Positions 15,120 through 23,785 of a DNA stretch of 34,157 nt are shown here, in pieces. The translations under genes and the position numbers were made by a program. The notes under the pieces were generated by a model. That model was not told the origin of the DNA and did not search any database. It saw nothing but the letters and a program-made list of their open reading frames with translations. Source of the DNA: an uncultured Dorea sp. (GTDB taxonomy: Bacteria > Bacillota > Clostridia > Lachnospirales > Lachnospiraceae); assembly GCA_910587575.1 (NCBI GenBank), contig CAJULU010000014.1:6515-40671 (forward strand), read 5' to 3'. Position 1 is the stretch's first letter, and each line of letters begins with the position of its first letter.

Positions 15120-16304
15120 ATGAAAAAGGCAGGTTATTATTCTTCCGGCGTATTTGCCCGCATGGCCAATGTAACCCTGCGGACGATCCGCTATTATGAT
15201 AAACAGGATATTCTGAAACCGTCGTTTGTGAGCGGGGCCGGAGCCCGTTTTTATACGGACAGGGATTTTGTACGGCTTCAGCAGATCCTTCTTCTGAAAT
15301 ATCTGGGATTCTCTCTGGAAGATATCCGTGAGATGCTGATTGATGATACAGACTATCATTTTATGCTGAATTCGCTGAATATCCAGCTGAAACTTGTACA
15401 GGACCGGATCGAGCAGATGCAGCATGTGGAGGAGGCAATCCGGGAGACCTCTGAGGCAATTCGGAAAGATCATACGATTGACTGGAACCAGATGCTGAAT
15501 CTGATTCATCTGACAGGGATGGAGAAGAGTCTGAAGAACCAGTACCAGAACGCTTCCAACATTTCGGCCCGGATTCATCTGCATCATCTGTATTCCCAGA
15601 ATCAGAAAGGGTGGTTCCCCTGGATCTATGAACAGCTGGAAATCTGTCCGGGGATGAGGATTCTGGAGACTGGCTGCGGGGACGGAACCCTGTGGATGGA
15701 AAATATGGACAGGATTCCGCAGAATGTGGAGATCATGCTTTCGGATCTCTCGGAAGGGATGCTAAGAGATGCGCGCAGGGCAGTGGGGGCGGAGGATCAC
15801 CGGTTCTCTTACCAGGTAGCGGACTGCCAGCGGCTGCCCTTTGAAGATGGCAGTTTTGATCTGGTGATAGCAAACCACGTCCTGTTCTATTGCGGGGATA
15901 TCCGGAAGGTGTGCTGCGAGGTGCTGCGGGTGCTGAAACCAGGCGGAAGATTCGTATGCAGCGCCTACGGGCAAAACCACATGAAAGAGGTAAGCGCTCT
16001 GGTGCAGGGATTTGATGACCGGATTGTCCTGTCGGCAGACAAATTATATGACAGGTTCGGGATGGAGAATGGCGCCGGCATTCTGTCAGAGCATTTTGCC
16101 AGGTGTGAGTGGATACCATATGAAGACTGTCTGGTAGTGCCGAAACCGGAACCGCTGATTTCATATGTCCTGTCCTGCCATGGAAACCAGGGTCAGTATA
16201 TTACGGAACGTTATAAGGAGTTCCGGGCCTATGTGAAACGAAAGACGGACCGGGGATTCCGTATCACGAAAGAAGCGGGCTTGTTTCGCTGCAGGACCAT
16301 TTGA
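15120..16304 (+). CDS. MerR-family regulator fused to a SAM methyltransferase
   Basis: The 394-residue protein starts with a MerR DNA-binding domain (about residues 8-75): VFARMANVTLRTIRYYDKQ, then ARFYTDRDFVRLQQI and LGFSLEDIREML. A helical dimerisation part (about 80-125) follows. From about residue 160 comes a class I SAM-dependent methyltransferase, with motif I MRILETGCGDGTLW near 180, a motif II-like LSDLSEGML, DCQRLPFEDGSFDLVIANHV and VLRVLKPGGRFVCSAYG. ATG 15120 follows AAAGGAG by six bases. Such a protein could be a regulator that uses the methyltransferase-like part as a sensor or as an enzyme inactivating a bound compound; no substrate can be named. An acyltransferase gene follows 42 bp downstream, and a MerR-like promoter stands beyond it. 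Confidence 0.88.
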   Translation: MKKAGYYSSGVFARMANVTLRTIRYYDKQDILKPSFVSGAGARFYTDRDFVRLQQILLLKYLGFSLEDIREMLIDDTDYHFMLNSLNIQLKLVQDRIEQMQHVEEAIRETSEAIRKDHTIDWNQMLNLIHLTGMEKSLKNQYQNASNISARIHLHHLYSQNQKGWFPWIYEQLEICPGMRILETGCGDGTLWMENMDRIPQNVEIMLSDLSEGMLRDARRAVGAEDHRFSYQVADCQRLPFEDGSFDLVIANHVLFYCGDIRKVCCEVLRVLKPGGRFVCSAYGQNHMKEVSALVQGFDDRIVLSADKLYDRFGMENGAGILSEHFARCEWIPYEDCLVVPKPEPLISYVLSCHGNQGQYITERYKEFRAYVKRKTDRGFRITKEAGLFRCRTI

Positions 16305-16346
16305 AGCCTTTGCTTATCATAACTGGATTTGGAGTAAGAGAAAAGA

Positions 16347-17390
16347 ATGAAAAGAGTACGATATTTTGATTTGCTTAGAGTTGTATGTTTTTGTATGATT
16401 ATCTGGTACCATATGCTGGTAGAACTATGTAATGACGGTATGCTTGCACTTGAGGATGTCAGTCCCTGGTTTGCGAATGCAAACATACATATAGGGACAC
16501 TTTCCGTTGCCGTGTTTTTTATGCTGTCAGGAGCCAGCCTTACGATCAGTACAAGGGGGCAGATTCATTATAAGCAGTTCTATGTGAAAAGAGGATTAAG
16601 ATTGCTGGTTCCGTTTTATTTTGTTAATATCTGTTGCTTTATCATACGCATGATCCAGGTAAAGAGTTTCTCTTTGCTTATCACCGGAACGGCTCCATGG
16701 AAGATTTTTCTGGGAATTACGGGAATAGACGCATGGCTTGGATTATACGGGGTATCAAGCTTCAGCCAGGGGATCGGAGAATGGTTTCTTGGCTGTCTTG
16801 TTATTCTGTATGCAGTCTTTCCGTTATTGAGAAAACTGATGAACAAAAATGAGACTGTTTTTCTGGCTGTTGTGGCCTCAATCTATATAGTGATGATCTA
16901 TCACTATTTATCTCCTGTACCTGTTCATCAGAATATTCTGGTAAAAGGCTGTGAATTTGTTTTTGGTATGTATTTAGGAAAGTATTGGGAGAAGCTGGAT
17001 AAAAAAATATTAATCGTATCCCTGCCTGCCGTGATGTTCTGTTTTACGAGCAGCACTCCTCTTGTCATAAATGATGGACTTAAAATCACGATATCTGCAC
17101 TTGCGTTTTTCGTTACATTTTCGTTTGCGGAAAATATTTTGCAGAAGAGTACCTGTGTTTATCCCGTGATTCGTTTCCTGAGTGGTTGTTCTTATGAATT
17201 ATTTTTAGTTCACCATATTGTGATTATCAGCCTTACATCTGCTGCAGGCCGGTATGTATGTAACAAAATGAACTTATGGATTCTGTTTATTGCAGAGCTG
17301 GCTGCAATGGCGGCTTTTACTGCACTGGTAAAAGTCAGTTGTGATTATTGTATTCTTCGTATGAAGCGTATCTTCGGAATAAACGGATAA
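16347..17390 (+). CDS. Membrane acyltransferase (acyltransferase 3 family)
   Basis: The 347-residue polytopic protein has about ten hydrophobic segments. It opens with RYFDLLRVVCFCMIIWYHM, matching the family's N-terminal R-x10-H pattern with the membrane His thought to be catalytic; VAVFFMLSGASL and a basic KRGLRLLVPFY loop also fit. Members transfer acetyl or other acyl groups onto cell-surface glycans, so O-acetylation of the nearby polysaccharide is plausible but inferred. The ribosome site is modest (GGAG about 12 bases upstream). The gene is visibly more A+T-rich than its neighbours, suggesting separate acquisition. It follows the MerR-methyltransferase gene by 42 bp and precedes the rml promoter region. 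Confidence 0.85.
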   Translation: MKRVRYFDLLRVVCFCMIIWYHMLVELCNDGMLALEDVSPWFANANIHIGTLSVAVFFMLSGASLTISTRGQIHYKQFYVKRGLRLLVPFYFVNICCFIIRMIQVKSFSLLITGTAPWKIFLGITGIDAWLGLYGVSSFSQGIGEWFLGCLVILYAVFPLLRKLMNKNETVFLAVVASIYIVMIYHYLSPVPVHQNILVKGCEFVFGMYLGKYWEKLDKKILIVSLPAVMFCFTSSTPLVINDGLKITISALAFFVTFSFAENILQKSTCVYPVIRFLSGCSYELFLVHHIVIISLTSAAGRYVCNKMNLWILFIAELAAMAAFTALVKVSCDYCILRMKRIFGING

Positions 17391-17416
17391 AATCTGGAAA
17401 AAATGAAAAAAAATAC

Positions 17417-17447
17417 TTGTAGGTGACCTAGCGTCACCTTTTATAAT
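17417..17447 (+). promoter_or_regulatory. MerR-like promoter or terminator ahead of rmlA
   Basis: TTGTAG (17417-17422) and a consensus TATAAT (17442-17447) are separated by 19 bp, and the spacer is filled by AGGTGAC-CTAGC-GTCACCT, a perfect 7-bp inverted repeat. A 19-20 bp spacer with a central dyad is the hallmark of MerR-activated promoters. The same hairpin is followed by TTTT, so it could also be the acyltransferase terminator; both roles may overlap. Confidence 0.5.
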
Positions 17448-17556
17448 GTACCTGTATTCAGAAATCCGCTGTATATATTTATGGAGAGAATGCATATTGG
17501 CAGAATGAAAAAAGAGAATTTTATAAACACTACTAATATGAAGAAGGAGGTTTCAC

Positions 17557-18453
17557 ATGAAAGGAATTATATTAGCAGGAGGTTCCGGCACCCGGCTTTA
17601 CCCGCTGACCATGGTGACGTCAAAACAGCTGCTTCCCATTTATGACAAGCCGATGATCTATTATCCCATGTCCGTGCTGATGAATGCAGGAATCCGGGAG
17701 ATCCTGATTATCTCCACACCCCAGGATACGCCCAGATTCCAGGAACTCTTAGGCGATGGCCATCCGTTCGGAGTGCATCTGTCATACGCAGTCCAGCCAA
17801 GCCCCGACGGGCTTGCCCAGGCATTTATAATCGGGGCGGATTTTATCGGAGACGACACGGTTGCCATGGTACTGGGAGACAATATCTTTGCGGGCCATGG
17901 ACTGAAGAAGCGGCTGAAAGCAGCCGTGAAGAATGCAGAGTCGGGAAAGGGCGCTACGGTATTCGGATATTATGTTGACGATCCGGAACGCTTTGGCATC
18001 GTGGAATTCAACCATGAAGGAAAGGCGGTTTCCATTGAGGAGAAACCAGAGAAACCGAAGAGCAACTACTGTGTGACAGGTCTGTATTTCTATGATAATA
18101 AGGTGGTGGAGTATGCGAAGAATCTGAAACCCAGCGCCAGGGGAGAACTGGAGATCACGGATCTGAACCGGGTATATCTGGAGGCGGAGAAACTGAATGT
18201 GGAGCTTCTGGGGCAGGGATTCACCTGGCTGGATACCGGAACCCACGAGAGTCTGGTGGATGCGACGAATTTCGTGAAGACGGTGGAATCCCACCAGCAC
18301 CGGAAGATCGGGTGCCTGGAGGAGATTGCCTATCTGAATGGATGGATTACGAAGGAGAACGTGCTGGAAGTGTACGAGATCCTGAAGAAGAATCAGTACG
18401 GGCAGTATCTGAAAGACGTACTGGACGGAAAGTTCCAGGACGGTCTGTACTAA
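17557..18453 (+). CDS. rmlA: Glucose-1-phosphate thymidylyltransferase
   Basis: The 298-residue enzyme makes dTDP-glucose from dTTP and glucose-1-phosphate, the first step to dTDP-L-rhamnose. The N-terminal nucleotide-binding motif GGSGTRLYPLT, then KQLLPIYDKPMIYYP, VLGDNIF and TWLDTGTHESL are typical. Length is usual for RmlA. ATG 17557 follows AAGGAGG. It is the first of four rml genes with short gaps, in the order A-B-D-C. Confidence 0.96.
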   Translation: MKGIILAGGSGTRLYPLTMVTSKQLLPIYDKPMIYYPMSVLMNAGIREILIISTPQDTPRFQELLGDGHPFGVHLSYAVQPSPDGLAQAFIIGADFIGDDTVAMVLGDNIFAGHGLKKRLKAAVKNAESGKGATVFGYYVDDPERFGIVEFNHEGKAVSIEEKPEKPKSNYCVTGLYFYDNKVVEYAKNLKPSARGELEITDLNRVYLEAEKLNVELLGQGFTWLDTGTHESLVDATNFVKTVESHQHRKIGCLEEIAYLNGWITKENVLEVYEILKKNQYGQYLKDVLDGKFQDGLY

Positions 18454-18514
18454 ACGGAGTATTCATAAGGGAATATCAGATGAATACCGGATGAAGAAAG
18501 CGAGGAGAACGAAT

Positions 18515-19534
18515 ATGAATATCATTGTAACCGGCGGAGCCGGATTTATTGGAAGTAACTTTATTTTTCATATGCTGGACAAATATCCCGATTACCGGAT
18601 TATCTGTCTGGACTGTCTGACTTATGCGGGGAATCTGTCTACCCTTGAGCCGGTGATGGACCGCCCGAATTTCCGGTTTGTGAAGGAAAGCATTACGGAC
18701 CGGGAAGCCGTGTACCGTCTGTTTGAGGAAGAGCACCCGGATATGGTGGTGAATTTTGCGGCAGAGAGCCATGTAGACCGTTCCATTGAGGAGCCGGAAG
18801 TATTTCTGGATACCAATATCAAGGGAACGGCGGTACTGATGGATGCCTGCCGGAAATACGGGATTACCCGTTACCACCAGGTTTCCACGGATGAAGTTTA
18901 CGGAGATCTGCCGCTGGACCGCCCGGATCTGTTTTTTACGGAAGAAACTCCGATCCATACCAGCAGCCCGTACAGTTCATCCAAGGCGGCGGCTGATCTG
19001 CTGGTACTTGCATACTACAGGACCTACGGCCTTCCGGTGACGATCAGCAGGTGTTCCAATAACTATGGACCGTATCACTTCCCGGAGAAGCTGATTCCGC
19101 TTATGATAGCCAATGCCCTGAATGACAAGCCCCTTCCGGTCTATGGCAAGGGAGAAAATGTGCGTGACTGGCTCTATGTGGAGGATCATTGCAAAGCCAT
19201 TGATCTGATTATCCATAAAGGACGTGTGGGGGAAGTTTACAATATCGGCGGTCACAATGAGATGAAGAATATTGATATCGTAAAGATCATCTGTAGGGAA
19301 CTGGGGAAGCCGGAGAGCCTGATTACCTATGTGACGGACCGTAAAGGACATGACATGCGTTATGCCATTGACCCCACAAAGATCCACGGCGAACTGGGAT
19401 GGCTGCCGGAGACGAAGTTTGCGGATGGCATAAAGAAAACGATCCAGTGGTATCTGGACAATAAGGAATGGTGGGAGACGATCATTTCCGGAGAATATCA
19501 GAATTATTATGAGAAAATGTATGCGGACCGTTAG
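18515..19534 (+). CDS. rmlB: dTDP-glucose 4,6-dehydratase
   Basis: The 339-residue NAD-dependent short-chain dehydratase converts dTDP-glucose to dTDP-4-keto-6-deoxyglucose. It shows the Rossmann motif GGAGFIGSNF, STDEVYGDL and the catalytic Y-x3-K in YSSSKAAAD, plus SRCSNNYGPYHFPEKLIP. ATG 18515 is preferred because GAGGAG lies seven bases upstream; an ATG eight codons earlier overlaps that ribosome site. Confidence 0.96.
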   Translation: MNIIVTGGAGFIGSNFIFHMLDKYPDYRIICLDCLTYAGNLSTLEPVMDRPNFRFVKESITDREAVYRLFEEEHPDMVVNFAAESHVDRSIEEPEVFLDTNIKGTAVLMDACRKYGITRYHQVSTDEVYGDLPLDRPDLFFTEETPIHTSSPYSSSKAAADLLVLAYYRTYGLPVTISRCSNNYGPYHFPEKLIPLMIANALNDKPLPVYGKGENVRDWLYVEDHCKAIDLIIHKGRVGEVYNIGGHNEMKNIDIVKIICRELGKPESLITYVTDRKGHDMRYAIDPTKIHGELGWLPETKFADGIKKTIQWYLDNKEWWETIISGEYQNYYEKMYADR

Positions 19535-19545
19535 GAGGAAATGGT

Positions 19546-20487
19546 ATGAAAGTATTTGTAACCGGCGTGGCCGGACAGTTAGGCCATGATGTAATGAATG
19601 AACTGAGTCAGAGGGGATATGAAGGGACCGGCAGCGACATTGCAGAGAAGTACAGCGGTGTAGAAGACGGCTCACCGGTCACTTCTATGCCTTATGTCCA
19701 GCTGGATATCACGGATGCCAGGGCCGTGGAGGAGAAGATTGCCGAAGCGGCTCCGGACGTGGTCGTACACTGTGCGGCGTGGACGGCCGTGGATCTGGCT
19801 GAGGACGAGGATAAGGTGGACAAGGTGCGCCTGATTAACGCCGCAGGTACGGAATATATTGCCAGGGCATGTCAGAAAGCAGACTGCAAACTGGTCTATC
19901 TCAGCACGGATTATGTATTTGACGGTCAGGGAACCGAACCCTGGAAACCGGACTGCAAGGATTATAAACCGCTGAATGTCTACGGAGTGACGAAACTGGA
20001 AGGAGAGCTGGCGGTATCGGAGCGGCTGTCAAAGTATTTTATCGTGCGGATTGCCTGGGTATTCGGCAAAAACGGTAAGAACTTTATCAAGACTATGCTG
20101 AATGTGGGAAAGAATCATGACCGGATTACCGTGGTGAACGACCAGATCGGTACGCCTACTTATACTTTTGACCTGGCAAGACTGCTGGTAGACATGATTG
20201 AGACGGATAAGTACGGATACTATCATGTTACAAATGAAGGCGGCTATATCAGCTGGTACGATTTTACAAAGGAGATCTTCCGTCAGGCCGTTGAACTTGG
20301 ACATTCCGAATATTCCGAAGAACGGTTAAGCGTTGTTCCTGTAACTACAGAGGAGTATGGGATTTCCAAGGCGGTAAGGCCCTTTAACAGCCGGCTGGAC
20401 AAGAGTAAGCTGACAGAGAATGGATTCACTCCTCTGCCCACCTGGCAGGATGCACTGGCAAGATATCTGAAAGAAATTGAATTCTAG
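19546..20487 (+). CDS. rmlD: dTDP-4-dehydrorhamnose reductase
   Basis: The 313-residue reductase performs the last step to dTDP-L-rhamnose using NAD(P)H. Visible are the N-terminal GVAGQLGHDV Rossmann motif, STDYVFDGQG, the catalytic Y-x3-K in YGVTKLEGE, and RIAWVFGKNGKNF. It is slightly longer than some homologues because of an insert near residues 27-45. ATG 19546 follows AGGAGG, 11 bp after rmlB. Confidence 0.95.
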   Translation: MKVFVTGVAGQLGHDVMNELSQRGYEGTGSDIAEKYSGVEDGSPVTSMPYVQLDITDARAVEEKIAEAAPDVVVHCAAWTAVDLAEDEDKVDKVRLINAAGTEYIARACQKADCKLVYLSTDYVFDGQGTEPWKPDCKDYKPLNVYGVTKLEGELAVSERLSKYFIVRIAWVFGKNGKNFIKTMLNVGKNHDRITVVNDQIGTPTYTFDLARLLVDMIETDKYGYYHVTNEGGYISWYDFTKEIFRQAVELGHSEYSEERLSVVPVTTEEYGISKAVRPFNSRLDKSKLTENGFTPLPTWQDALARYLKEIEF

Positions 20488-20510
20488 CTGAGTACGGAAA
20501 GGATAAGAGT

Positions 20511-21119
20511 ATGGGACAGATAAAAGTGGAAAAGAATGCAGGCGGAATTGAGGGGCTGTGTGTGATAGAACCCGCAGTTCACGGAGATGCCAGAGGATAT
20601 TTTATGGAAACCTATAACCAGAGAGACATGGAAGAAGAAGGGCTTACGATGACCTTTGTGCAGGACAACCAGTCCTGCTCGTCCAAAGGCGTTCTGAGGG
20701 GGCTGCATTTCCAGAAGGAATTTCCCCAGGGGAAACTGGTGAGGGTGATCAAAGGCTCTGTTTATGATGTGGCGGTTGACTTAAGGAGAGGCAGTAAAAC
20801 CTTCGGGAAATGGTTCGGAATTGAACTTACGGAAGAGAACCGGAAACAATTCTACATTCCGGAGGGATTTGCACACGGCTTCCTGGTTCTGAGCGACATC
20901 GCTGAGTTCTGCTACAAATGTACGGATTTCTACCATCCCGGAGATGAAGGCGGACTGGCCTGGAACGATCCGGAGATCGGGATTCAGTGGCCGTCTCTTA
21001 AGGGTGAGTATCAGGGCAGCCCGTCGGCCGGCGGATATCAGTTAGACGATGGAACGAAGCTGATTCTGAGTGAGAAAGACCAGTTGTGGGAAGGGCTGAA
21101 AGATACGTTCCATTTTTAA
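20511..21119 (+). CDS. rmlC: dTDP-4-dehydrorhamnose 3,5-epimerase
   Basis: The 202-residue cupin epimerase converts dTDP-4-keto-6-deoxyglucose to the 4-keto-rhamnose form. Family motifs are GYFMETYNQRD, FVQDNQSCSSKGVLRGLHFQ (with the catalytic His region), KGSVYDVAVDLRRGS and FYIPEGFAHGFLVLSD. It is the last rml gene and is followed by a strong hairpin, so the four-gene unit probably ends here. Confidence 0.95.
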   Translation: MGQIKVEKNAGGIEGLCVIEPAVHGDARGYFMETYNQRDMEEEGLTMTFVQDNQSCSSKGVLRGLHFQKEFPQGKLVRVIKGSVYDVAVDLRRGSKTFGKWFGIELTEENRKQFYIPEGFAHGFLVLSDIAEFCYKCTDFYHPGDEGGLAWNDPEIGIQWPSLKGEYQGSPSAGGYQLDDGTKLILSEKDQLWEGLKDTFHF

Positions 21120-21133
21120 AAGAGTTCAGATCA

Positions 21134-21177
21134 TGTATACCCAGGGGCGTACCGTGCTGGCTGTCCCTGGGTATACA
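21134..21177. terminator. Perfect hairpin between convergent genes
   Basis: TGTATACCCAGGG (21134-21146) pairs perfectly with CCCTGGGTATACA (21165-21177). It lies between rmlC and the convergent glycosyltransferase. No T run follows on either strand. Confidence 0.55.
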
Positions 21178-21203
21178 GAGATATTCACATACATAACGTC
21201 CGC

Positions 21204-22184
21204 TTATTTTCCCCAGATCTTCCTGGTAAACCAGTCTTTCGCATAGGAGAACGTATACCGGACCAGTTCCATTTCAATCCGCACATAATGTCGCAGATGA
21301 CGCATCCGGAACGGAACCTTCTTAAGCGTCTTCCGGTTTTTCAGTCCCTCCAAGATCCCGTCTTTATAGTCCTTCCCGAATCCGATCTTCACAAAAAAGG
21401 CATATTTCAGCAGATATCCGCCAAGAAGCGGCAGGAAATTGAGCAGCAACTGCAGCAGGGGCATATTTTTATAGTTCAGATAAATATTGTTTCTTGCAGA
21501 CAGCTTTACCTTAAAAGAATTGTATTTTGAACCGCTTGTCCCGCTTCCGACATGGTATACCAGCGCCGTGGGGCAGTACAGATTCCGGTATCCGAAGATT
21601 CTGGCCCGGTACCCCACGTCAATATCCTCAAGGTAGGCAAAATGTTTCTCATCGAATAACCCGATCTTCTGAAACACCCGGCGGCGGTAGATGGCCGCTC
21701 CCGCACAGGCGCTGAACACTTCATCCGTTTCCGTATAATTGGAAACAGGACGTCCCGTTCCCCGGCATACGCCCCACCCTGTCAGCGTATAGAGATCCCC
21801 GGCGCTGTCAATCAGTTCCGGATGATACATCTGGATCATCTTGCTGCTGACAGAAAAGATTCCGGGAGACTTCTCAATAGTACGGACCAGTTCTTCCACG
21901 TAATGAGGATCGGCAGCCGTGTCATTATTCAGAAGGATGACATAGGGGGTCCTGGAATGCCGGATTCCCACATTCACTGCTTTGCTGAATCCATAGTTCC
22001 GGTCAAGGGCAATGACCGCGGTTTCGGGGTAATGTTCCTTCACGTATGCAGCGCTTCCGTCCGTGGATGCATTGTCTACGACCAGGATCTGAAAATCCTT
22101 AAATGTCTGCTTTTTCAAGGATGCAAGACAGGGATCCATGAAGTGGCATCCATTATAATTCGGGATAATTATCGTAACTTTCAT
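21204..22184 (-). CDS. Family 2 glycosyltransferase, rhamnosyltransferase-like
   Basis: The 326-residue protein has a GT-A domain: TIIIPNYNG at the start, VVDNASTDGS, LLNNDT (DxD-like) near residue 89, and LEDIDVGYRARIFGY near 185, followed by a hydrophobic stretch and a basic C-terminus, PFRMRHLRHYVR. This layout is typical of WbbL-type enzymes that add rhamnose or another sugar to a lipid-linked glycan on the cytoplasmic face. The donor may be the dTDP-rhamnose made next door, which is an inference from position. It runs opposite to the flanking polysaccharide genes and has its own extended -10. Confidence 0.88.
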   Translation of the reverse strand: MKVTIIIPNYNGCHFMDPCLASLKKQTFKDFQILVVDNASTDGSAAYVKEHYPETAVIALDRNYGFSKAVNVGIRHSRTPYVILLNNDTAADPHYVEELVRTIEKSPGIFSVSSKMIQMYHPELIDSAGDLYTLTGWGVCRGTGRPVSNYTETDEVFSACAGAAIYRRRVFQKIGLFDEKHFAYLEDIDVGYRARIFGYRNLYCPTALVYHVGSGTSGSKYNSFKVKLSARNNIYLNYKNMPLLQLLLNFLPLLGGYLLKYAFFVKIGFGKDYKDGILEGLKNRKTLKKVPFRMRHLRHYVRIEMELVRYTFSYAKDWFTRKIWGK

Positions 22185-22235
22185 ATCTGCAGATCCGCCT
22201 TTCCTGGGATGAAATCTATCGTTTTATGAGGATAC

Positions 22236-22244
22236 ATTATAGCA
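22236..22244 (-). promoter_or_regulatory. Extended -10 of the inverted glycosyltransferase gene
   Basis: On the minus strand TGCTATAAT combines a consensus -10 with the upstream TG, about 52 bp from the start codon. No clear -35 at 17 bp. Confidence 0.5.
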
Positions 22245-22306
22245 GAGTTTTGTGAAATATGCCATAAATATTAATGAATTGTTAAGAAAAACTGCATATT
22301 GACGGG

Positions 22307-22335
22307 TTGTCGATCCGGGCATTTTATTGTATGAT
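22307..22335 (+). promoter_or_regulatory. Promoter of the polysaccharide assembly operon
   Basis: TTGTCG (22307-22312), 17 bp, TATGAT (22330-22335), 27 bp before the GTG start of the sugar transferase. Confidence 0.5.
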
Positions 22336-22362
22336 AGGATATGATTTAGGTGGTGGATACGA

Positions 22363-23766
22363 GTGATTAAGAACAATCAGAAGTTGCTGAATACATTACA
22401 TGTGGCGCTGGATGCGCTGGCTGTTATTTTTTCTTATGTGGCTGCATGGCATATCCGGTTCCGGAGCGGGATCTTTGAGGTGGGGCCATGGTACCTTTCT
22501 TTGCAGGAATACATGAGAGTCCTTATTTTCCTGGTGCCGGAATATCTGCTTCTCTATTATGTCTTCCAGCTGTACACGCCCAAACGGGTACAGGGCAGAC
22601 GGCTTGAGGCATGGCGGATCATACAGGCGAATGTCATTGGCATTATGGTATTCATCCTGGTTCTGTATCTGGCAAGGGAGCCGGATTTTTCCAGAAACAT
22701 GATGTTTATCTTTTTCTGTATCAATGTGTTTGTGGAGATCGTGGGAAGGAATATTCTGCGGGAAGAGTTAAGGAATATCCGCAAAAAAGGATATAACCAG
22801 AAACACATCCTGCTGGTAGGATACAGCAGGGCGGCTGAGCAGTATGTGGACCGGATCAAGGCGAATCCGGAGTGGGGATATATTGTGAGAGGAATCCTTG
22901 CGGATAACAGGCCGAGAGGAACCGAATACCGGGGCGTAAAGGTGCTTGGAAGGACGGAGAATCTGACCATCGTGCTTCCGGAAAATAAGCTGGATGAGAT
23001 TGTCATAACCCTGGGCCTTGCGGAATATCATAAGCTGGAGCATATTGTAGGGATGTGTGAAAAGTCGGGCGTACACACGAAGTTTGTCCCGGACTACAAT
23101 AATATCATCCCCACGAAGCCCTATACGGAGGACCTGCTGGGGCTTCCGGTGGTGAATATCCGCCATGTGCCTTTAAGCAACGCACTGAATGCCCTGCTGA
23201 AGAGAGGGGTGGACCTGTTTGGCGCCGTCACGGCCATTATTATTTTTTCACCTGTCATGGCGCTGACGGCAGTGATGATCAAGCTGACTTCTCCCGGGCC
23301 GCTGATTTTCAGACAGGAGCGGATCGGATTCCAGAACAGGCCGTTTATGATGTATAAATTCCGTTCTATGGTTGTGCAGGATGAGAAGAAAGAAAAAGGG
23401 GGATGGACAACGAAGGATGACCCAAGGGTCACGGGCTTCGGCAGGTTTATACGAAGGACGAGTATTGACGAGCTTCCGCAGCTTTTTAACGTACTGAAGG
23501 GGAATATGAGTCTTGTGGGCCCAAGGCCTGAGAGGCCTCAGTTTGTGGAGAAGTTCAGTGAAGAGATTCCGAGATACAGGGTGAAGCATCAGGTGCGTCC
23601 CGGACTAACGGGATGGGCCCAGGTGAATGGATACCGGGGGGATACTTCCATTCGCCGGCGGATTGAATTTGACCTGTATTATATTGAGAACTGGACCCTG
23701 GGGTTTGACTTTAAGATTATATTTCTGACATTTTTTAAAGGCTTTGTCAGCAAGAACGCATATTAG
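22363..23766 (+). CDS. Polyprenyl-phosphate sugar-phosphate transferase (initiating)
   Basis: The 467-residue membrane protein has four N-terminal helices (to about residue 115), a CoA-binding-like Rossmann part (HILLVGYSRAAEQY near 147), a fifth helix near 287-305, and the C-terminal bacterial sugar transferase domain. That domain shows KRGVDLFGAV, FRQERIGFQNRPFMMYKFRSM, RRTSIDELPQLFNVLKG and SLVGPRPERPQ. Such WbaP/CpsE-type enzymes load the first sugar-1-phosphate onto undecaprenyl phosphate and start repeat-unit synthesis. GTG 22363 is preceded by AGGTGGTGG, so translation may be moderate. It heads a block with LCP, polymerase and glycosyltransferase genes. Confidence 0.93.
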   Translation: MIKNNQKLLNTLHVALDALAVIFSYVAAWHIRFRSGIFEVGPWYLSLQEYMRVLIFLVPEYLLLYYVFQLYTPKRVQGRRLEAWRIIQANVIGIMVFILVLYLAREPDFSRNMMFIFFCINVFVEIVGRNILREELRNIRKKGYNQKHILLVGYSRAAEQYVDRIKANPEWGYIVRGILADNRPRGTEYRGVKVLGRTENLTIVLPENKLDEIVITLGLAEYHKLEHIVGMCEKSGVHTKFVPDYNNIIPTKPYTEDLLGLPVVNIRHVPLSNALNALLKRGVDLFGAVTAIIIFSPVMALTAVMIKLTSPGPLIFRQERIGFQNRPFMMYKFRSMVVQDEKKEKGGWTTKDDPRVTGFGRFIRRTSIDELPQLFNVLKGNMSLVGPRPERPQFVEKFSEEIPRYRVKHQVRPGLTGWAQVNGYRGDTSIRRRIEFDLYYIENWTLGFDFKIIFLTFFKGFVSKNAY

Positions 23767-23785
23767 CCTGTAGGGGAGAAATGGT

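Noticed and set aside
22299..22335. TTGACG as -35 of the sugar transferase promoter
   Set aside because: The spacer to TATGAT would be 25 bp; TTGTCG at 22307 gives 17 bp.
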